Of a stretch of 64,000 nt of DNA, positions 61,252 to 64,000 are shown one piece after another (within the stretch, counting starts at the first letter, position 1; each line of letters starts with the position of its first letter). This DNA comes from Streptomyces pilosus (GTDB lineage: Bacteria; Actinomycetota; Actinomycetes; Streptomycetales; Streptomycetaceae). Location of the stretch: positions 62,001-126,000 of the forward strand of contig NZ_BMTU01000012.1 in the NCBI RefSeq assembly GCF_014649835.1. The letters run 5' to 3'. A program made the translations under genes and the position numbers. The notes beneath the pieces were generated by a model. That model worked only from the letters and a program-made list of their open reading frames with translations, was not told where the DNA came from and searched no databases.

Positions 61252-62466
61252 ATGGACTTCGCGTTCGACGCGCGCACGGAGGAGCTGCGCGCCAGGCTCC
61301 TCGCCTTCATGGACGAGTACGTCTACCCGGCCGAGCAGGTCGCCCACGAGCAGCGCGCCGCGCTGGACTCGCCGTGGGAGAACGTCCCCGTAGTGGAGGA
61401 GCTGAAGGCCGAGGCCCGCAGGCAGGGGTTGTGGAACCTGTTCCTGCCCGACTCCGAGTACGGCGCCGGCCTCACCAACCTCCAGTACGCCCCGCTCGCC
61501 GAGATCATGGGCCGTTCGCCGCAGATCGCGCCGACGGTGACCAACTGCGCGGCCCCGGACACCGGGAACATGGAGGTGCTGACGCAGTTCGGCGACGAGC
61601 AGCAGCGCAAGCAGTGGCTCCAGCCGCTGCTGGCCGGTGAGATCCGCTCGGCGTTCGCGATGACCGAGCCGGACGTGGCCTCCTCGGACGCCACCAACAT
61701 CACCACCCACATCGAGCGGGACGGCGACGAGTACGTCGTCAGCGGGCGCAAGTGGTACATCTCCGGGGCGATGCACCCGGACTGCCGGATCTTCATCGTG
61801 ATGGGCAAGACCGACCCGGACGGGGCGGACATCCGCCGCCAGCAGTCCATGGTCCTCGTCCCGCGCGACACCCCGGGCGTCCGGATCGAGCGCGCGATGC
61901 AGGTGTTCGGGTACGAGGACCACTACCACGGCGGACACGCCGAGGTGATCTTCGACGGGGCGCGGGTGCCGGTGTCGAACCTGATCGGCGAGGAGGGCGG
62001 CGGTTTCGCCATCGCCCAGGCCCGCCTCGGTCCGGGCCGGATCCACCACTGCATGCGGCTGATCGGCATGGCCGAACGGGCCATCGAGCTGATGTGCCGC
62101 CGCGCGGCGTCCCGGGACGCGTTCGGCAAGGCGCTGGCGCAGCAGGGCGTGGTGCAGAACTGGATCGCCGACGCGCGGGTGGCGGTCGAACAGCTGCGGC
62201 TGCTGGTGCTGAAGACGGCCTGGATGATGGACACCGTCGGCAACCGGGGCGCGCACACCGAGATCCAGGCCATCAAGATCGCCACCCCGCGCACGGTCGT
62301 CGGCATCCTGGACCGCGCGATCCAGCTGTACGGGGCGGGCGGGGTCAGCCAGGACTTCCCGCTGGCCGAGCTGTACGCCGGTGCCCGCACGCTGATGATC
62401 GCCGACGGGCCGGACGAGGTGCACCAGCGGTCGCTGGCGCGCCGGGAGCTGAAGAAGTACCTGTAG
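61252..62466 (+). CDS. Acyl-CoA dehydrogenase family protein, ACAD10/11-like
   Basis: 404 residues. Flavin-dependent: F-A-M-T-E-P-D-V-A-S-S-D-A binding loop, I-H-H-C-M-R-L-I-G-M-A in the helical domain, Q-L-Y-G-A-G-G-V-S-Q-D toward the end. Six bases after the phosphotransferase stop, so co-translated. By analogy with ACAD10/11, the kinase may phosphorylate a 4-hydroxyacyl-CoA and the dehydrogenase domain then remove phosphate, allowing beta-oxidation to go on. This is transferred knowledge. A TetR gene follows in the opposite direction. Confidence 0.92.
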   Translation: MDFAFDARTEELRARLLAFMDEYVYPAEQVAHEQRAALDSPWENVPVVEELKAEARRQGLWNLFLPDSEYGAGLTNLQYAPLAEIMGRSPQIAPTVTNCAAPDTGNMEVLTQFGDEQQRKQWLQPLLAGEIRSAFAMTEPDVASSDATNITTHIERDGDEYVVSGRKWYISGAMHPDCRIFIVMGKTDPDGADIRRQQSMVLVPRDTPGVRIERAMQVFGYEDHYHGGHAEVIFDGARVPVSNLIGEEGGGFAIAQARLGPGRIHHCMRLIGMAERAIELMCRRAASRDAFGKALAQQGVVQNWIADARVAVEQLRLLVLKTAWMMDTVGNRGAHTEIQAIKIATPRTVVGILDRAIQLYGAGGVSQDFPLAELYAGARTLMIADGPDEVHQRSLARRELKKYL

Positions 62467-62483
62467 CACCTGGAGGGCACGGC

Positions 62484-62515
62484 GCCCGACGGGGCCGGGA
62501 ACGGTGCCGTCGGGC
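62484..62515 (+). terminator. Hairpin after the acyl-CoA dehydrogenase gene
   Basis: GCCCGACGG (62484-62492) and CCGTCGGGC (62507-62515): perfect 9-bp arms, 14-base loop, 17 bases after the stop. Confidence 0.65.
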
Positions 62516-62625
62516 CGCCGGCCGGGCCGACACGCACCCCGTCCCGGAGGACCTCGGACGGCCGCGGTACACGGACCCGGTCCCGCGTGGGCCGCCCGCG
62601 CCGGGCGGGGGGCCCGGGCCGGGGG

Positions 62626-63228
62626 TCAGGGGCGCAGCGCGCGCAGCAGCAGGTCGGCCAGGTGGTCGGCCACCTGCTGGGGGCTGAGCGGGCCGTCGGG
62701 GCGGTACCAGGTCGACAGGTGGTGCACGGAGCCGAAGTGGTAGTCGACCACGAGGTCGGCCGGGGTGGCCGTGGAGAAGACGCCCTCCCGCTGGCCCTCC
62801 TCGATCAGCGCGCGGAAGCGTTCGTGGTAACGCCGGCGCTCGGCGCGGACCTGCTTGTTCTTCTCCGGGCTGAGGTGGTGCATGGAGCGGAAGAAGATCG
62901 ACGCGTCGTCGAGGTTCTCGATCGTGGTGACGACGACGTCGGCCGCCGCGCCGCGCAGCCGCTGGTCGATCGGCTCGTCGGCGCCCGCGAAGTGGTCCAG
63001 GCGCTCCTGCTGGAGGCGCAGCACGCGCGCGTACACCTCGTGCAGCAGGTCGTCCTTGGAACCGAAGTAGTGGTACAGCGCCCCTTTGGTGACGCCGGCC
63101 GCCTCGACGATCTCCTGGACCGAGGTGCGGTCGTAGCCCTGCTCGGCGAAGAGCCGGGTGGCGGCGGCCAGGAGCCGCCGCGGCACGGGAGTCCCGTCGC
63201 CGTCCGTCGTCCTGGGCACTGTCGCCAC
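62626..63228 (-). CDS. TetR-family regulator
   Basis: About 200 residues. Helix-turn-helix at about 20-60: A-A-T-R-L-F-A-E-Q-G-Y-D-R-T-S-V, I-V-E-A-A-G-V-T-K-G-A-L-Y-H-Y-F. The ligand domain is helical with F-F-R-S-M-H-H-L-S-P. Start GTG at 63228; a second GTG at 63219 is equally possible. A near-perfect 22-bp palindrome lies 30 bases upstream. Adjacent beta-oxidation-type genes suggest an acyl-CoA ligand, unproven. Confidence 0.88.
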   Translation of the reverse strand: MATVPRTTDGDGTPVPRRLLAAATRLFAEQGYDRTSVQEIVEAAGVTKGALYHYFGSKDDLLHEVYARVLRLQQERLDHFAGADEPIDQRLRGAAADVVVTTIENLDDASIFFRSMHHLSPEKNKQVRAERRRYHERFRALIEEGQREGVFSTATPADLVVDYHFGSVHHLSTWYRPDGPLSPQQVADHLADLLLRALRP

Positions 63229-63257
63229 CCGCCTTTCCGTGTCGCTGTCAGTCGTCG

Positions 63258-63279
63258 GTCGGGGAACGCGTTTCCCGAC
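63258..63279. promoter_or_regulatory. Near-perfect 22-bp palindrome before the TetR gene
   Basis: GTCGGGGAACG and CGTTTCCCGAC around an ACGCGT centre, with a single mismatched pair. It is 30-51 bases before the TetR start, a usual place for autoregulation. Confidence 0.6.
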
Positions 63280-63414
63280 GGAGGATCTTCCCACTGTCCG
63301 CTCCCGCCGCGTGCGGCAGGACCTGCGCGGGGCGCGGCCGCGCGCGGAGGGCCAGTCTGCCGCCGCCCCGCGCGGCGGGCGCGACCGGGTCCCCTCCGGC
63401 GCCGGGCCGGCCCG

Positions 63415-64000
63415 TCAGCCGGTCGCCTCCCACTGCTGCTGGATGCGGTTCATGCCGGAGAGCCAGCGGTCCGGCTCGGCGGCGCGGGCCCGGTAGTACT
63501 CGGCGACCTCCGGGTGCGGGAGGATCAGGAAGCGGTCCTCCTCGATGCCGCGGAAGAGGGCGTCGGCGACGTCGTCGGGTTCGATGGCGGTCGGCCTGAG
63601 GACCAGGTCGCCCGCGCTGCCGCTGGCGTCGAGCATGTCCGTGCGCACGCCCTGCGGGCAGATCGCGTGCACCTTCACCCCGCGGTGGCGGTAGGTGAGG
63701 GACAGCCACTCGGCGAAGGCGTACGCGCCGTGCTTGGTGACGCTGTAGGGCGCGGTGCCGATCATGGTGAGGAGTCCGGCGGCGGAGACGGTGGAGACGA
63801 AGCGGCCGCTGCCGCGTTCCAGCCAGTCCGGCAGCAGCGCGTGGGCCGCGCGGACGTGCGCCATGACGTTGACGTCCCAGGAGAGGGCCCAGCCCTGCTC
63901 GTCGAGGGGTTCTCCGGGCCGCCCGCCGTCGCGGCCGACGCCCGCGTTGGCGCAGTAGACGTCGATCGTCCCGCCGAGTGCCTCGCGGGCCTCCTCGACG
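63415..64000 (-). CDS. Short-chain dehydrogenase/reductase, 5' end outside window
   Basis: Visible 194 residues of an SDR. C-A-N-A-G-V near the edge, catalytic Ser in V-S-T-V-S-A-A-G, Y-S-V-T-K with catalytic Tyr and Lys, and G-V-R-T-D-M after it. The N-terminal cofactor loop lies beyond 64000. Substrate unknown. It lies upstream of the TetR gene on the same strand and could be in the same operon, with the 22-bp palindrome between. Confidence 0.92.
   Translation of the reverse strand, partial: VEEAREALGGTIDVYCANAGVGRDGGRPGEPLDEQGWALSWDVNVMAHVRAAHALLPDWLERGSGRFVSTVSAAGLLTMIGTAPYSVTKHGAYAFAEWLSLTYRHRGVKVHAICPQGVRTDMLDASGSAGDLVLRPTAIEPDDVADALFRGIEEDRFLILPHPEVAEYYRARAAEPDRWLSGMNRIQQQWEATG

Noticed and set aside
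1-64000. Search for in-frame TTA codons that would need the bldA tRNA
   Set aside because: On a visual pass the TTA-like strings I met fell out of frame or outside genes. This was not an exhaustive computation.

Overview
The window is about 64 kb of very GC-rich chromosomal DNA with the codon bias, GTG/TTG starts and strong AGGAGG-type ribosome sites of a Streptomyces. Gene content and order (Pup-proteasome block, gyl glycerol operon, mshC, chpC-chpH, gntRKP) match the core chromosome of S. coelicolor-like species as I remember it. I see no prophage, insertion sequence, CRISPR array, rRNA or integrase. There is one tRNA, and most gene ends carry long perfect inverted repeats. Most starts were re-chosen from ribosome sites and family lengths, so they are often internal to the longest open frame.

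Left part (1-15.8 kb, almost all minus strand): this is the Pup-proteasome region. In the direction of transcription it reads arc (AAA unfoldase), dop, pup, a decayed endonuclease VII-like gene, prcB, prcA, then an inserted MFS exporter with a divergent LacI-type regulator, pafA, a two-domain FKBP lipoprotein, a cytosolic FKBP, pafB, pafC, two small unknown genes, tatA and tatC (cut by the window edge). Pup is ligated by PafA and removed by Dop. ARC feeds pupylated proteins to the PrcBA core. PafB and PafC are the WYL regulators of the DNA-damage response.

15.8-30 kb: a small ferredoxin, a secreted unknown, TrmI-type tRNA methyltransferase, a site-2 protease with CBS domains, a RecB/Cas4-type iron-sulfur nuclease followed closely by an orphan NarL-type response regulator, two tandem oligopeptide-binding lipoproteins without permease genes, a HAD phosphatase and the large B12-dependent methionine synthase MetH.

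30-42 kb: the glycerol regulon (gylR, then glpF-glpK-glpD) with a perfect 19-bp palindrome before gylR that recurs in imperfect form before glpF. Next come a FadR-type regulator, a PAC2/ParJ-like protein and the mycothiol ligase mshC. MshC is followed by three genes of the conserved mshC neighbourhood (SCO1664-family, DUF3090, histidine phosphatase), then corA.

42-49.9 kb: a ferritin-like protein, an F420-type luciferase-fold oxidoreductase, an aldo-keto reductase overlapping a RecD2-like protein that has lost its ATPase motifs, two unknown small genes, and the chaplins chpC and chpH. The chpH leader can fold so that its ribosome site is fully paired.

49.9-64 kb: M20 peptidase, tRNA-Leu(GAG), a YchJ-like protein, the gluconate genes gntR/gntK/gntP, an APC transporter, a repeat-rich unknown, a NUDIX hydrolase, two coupled DUF202 membrane proteins, a quinone oxidoreductase, a phosphotransferase plus acyl-CoA dehydrogenase pair, a TetR regulator and a short-chain dehydrogenase cut by the right edge.

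What I judge most worth a second look: the crippled endonuclease VII gene between pup and prcB, the chpH ribosome-site hairpin, and the ATPase-dead RecD2-like protein.
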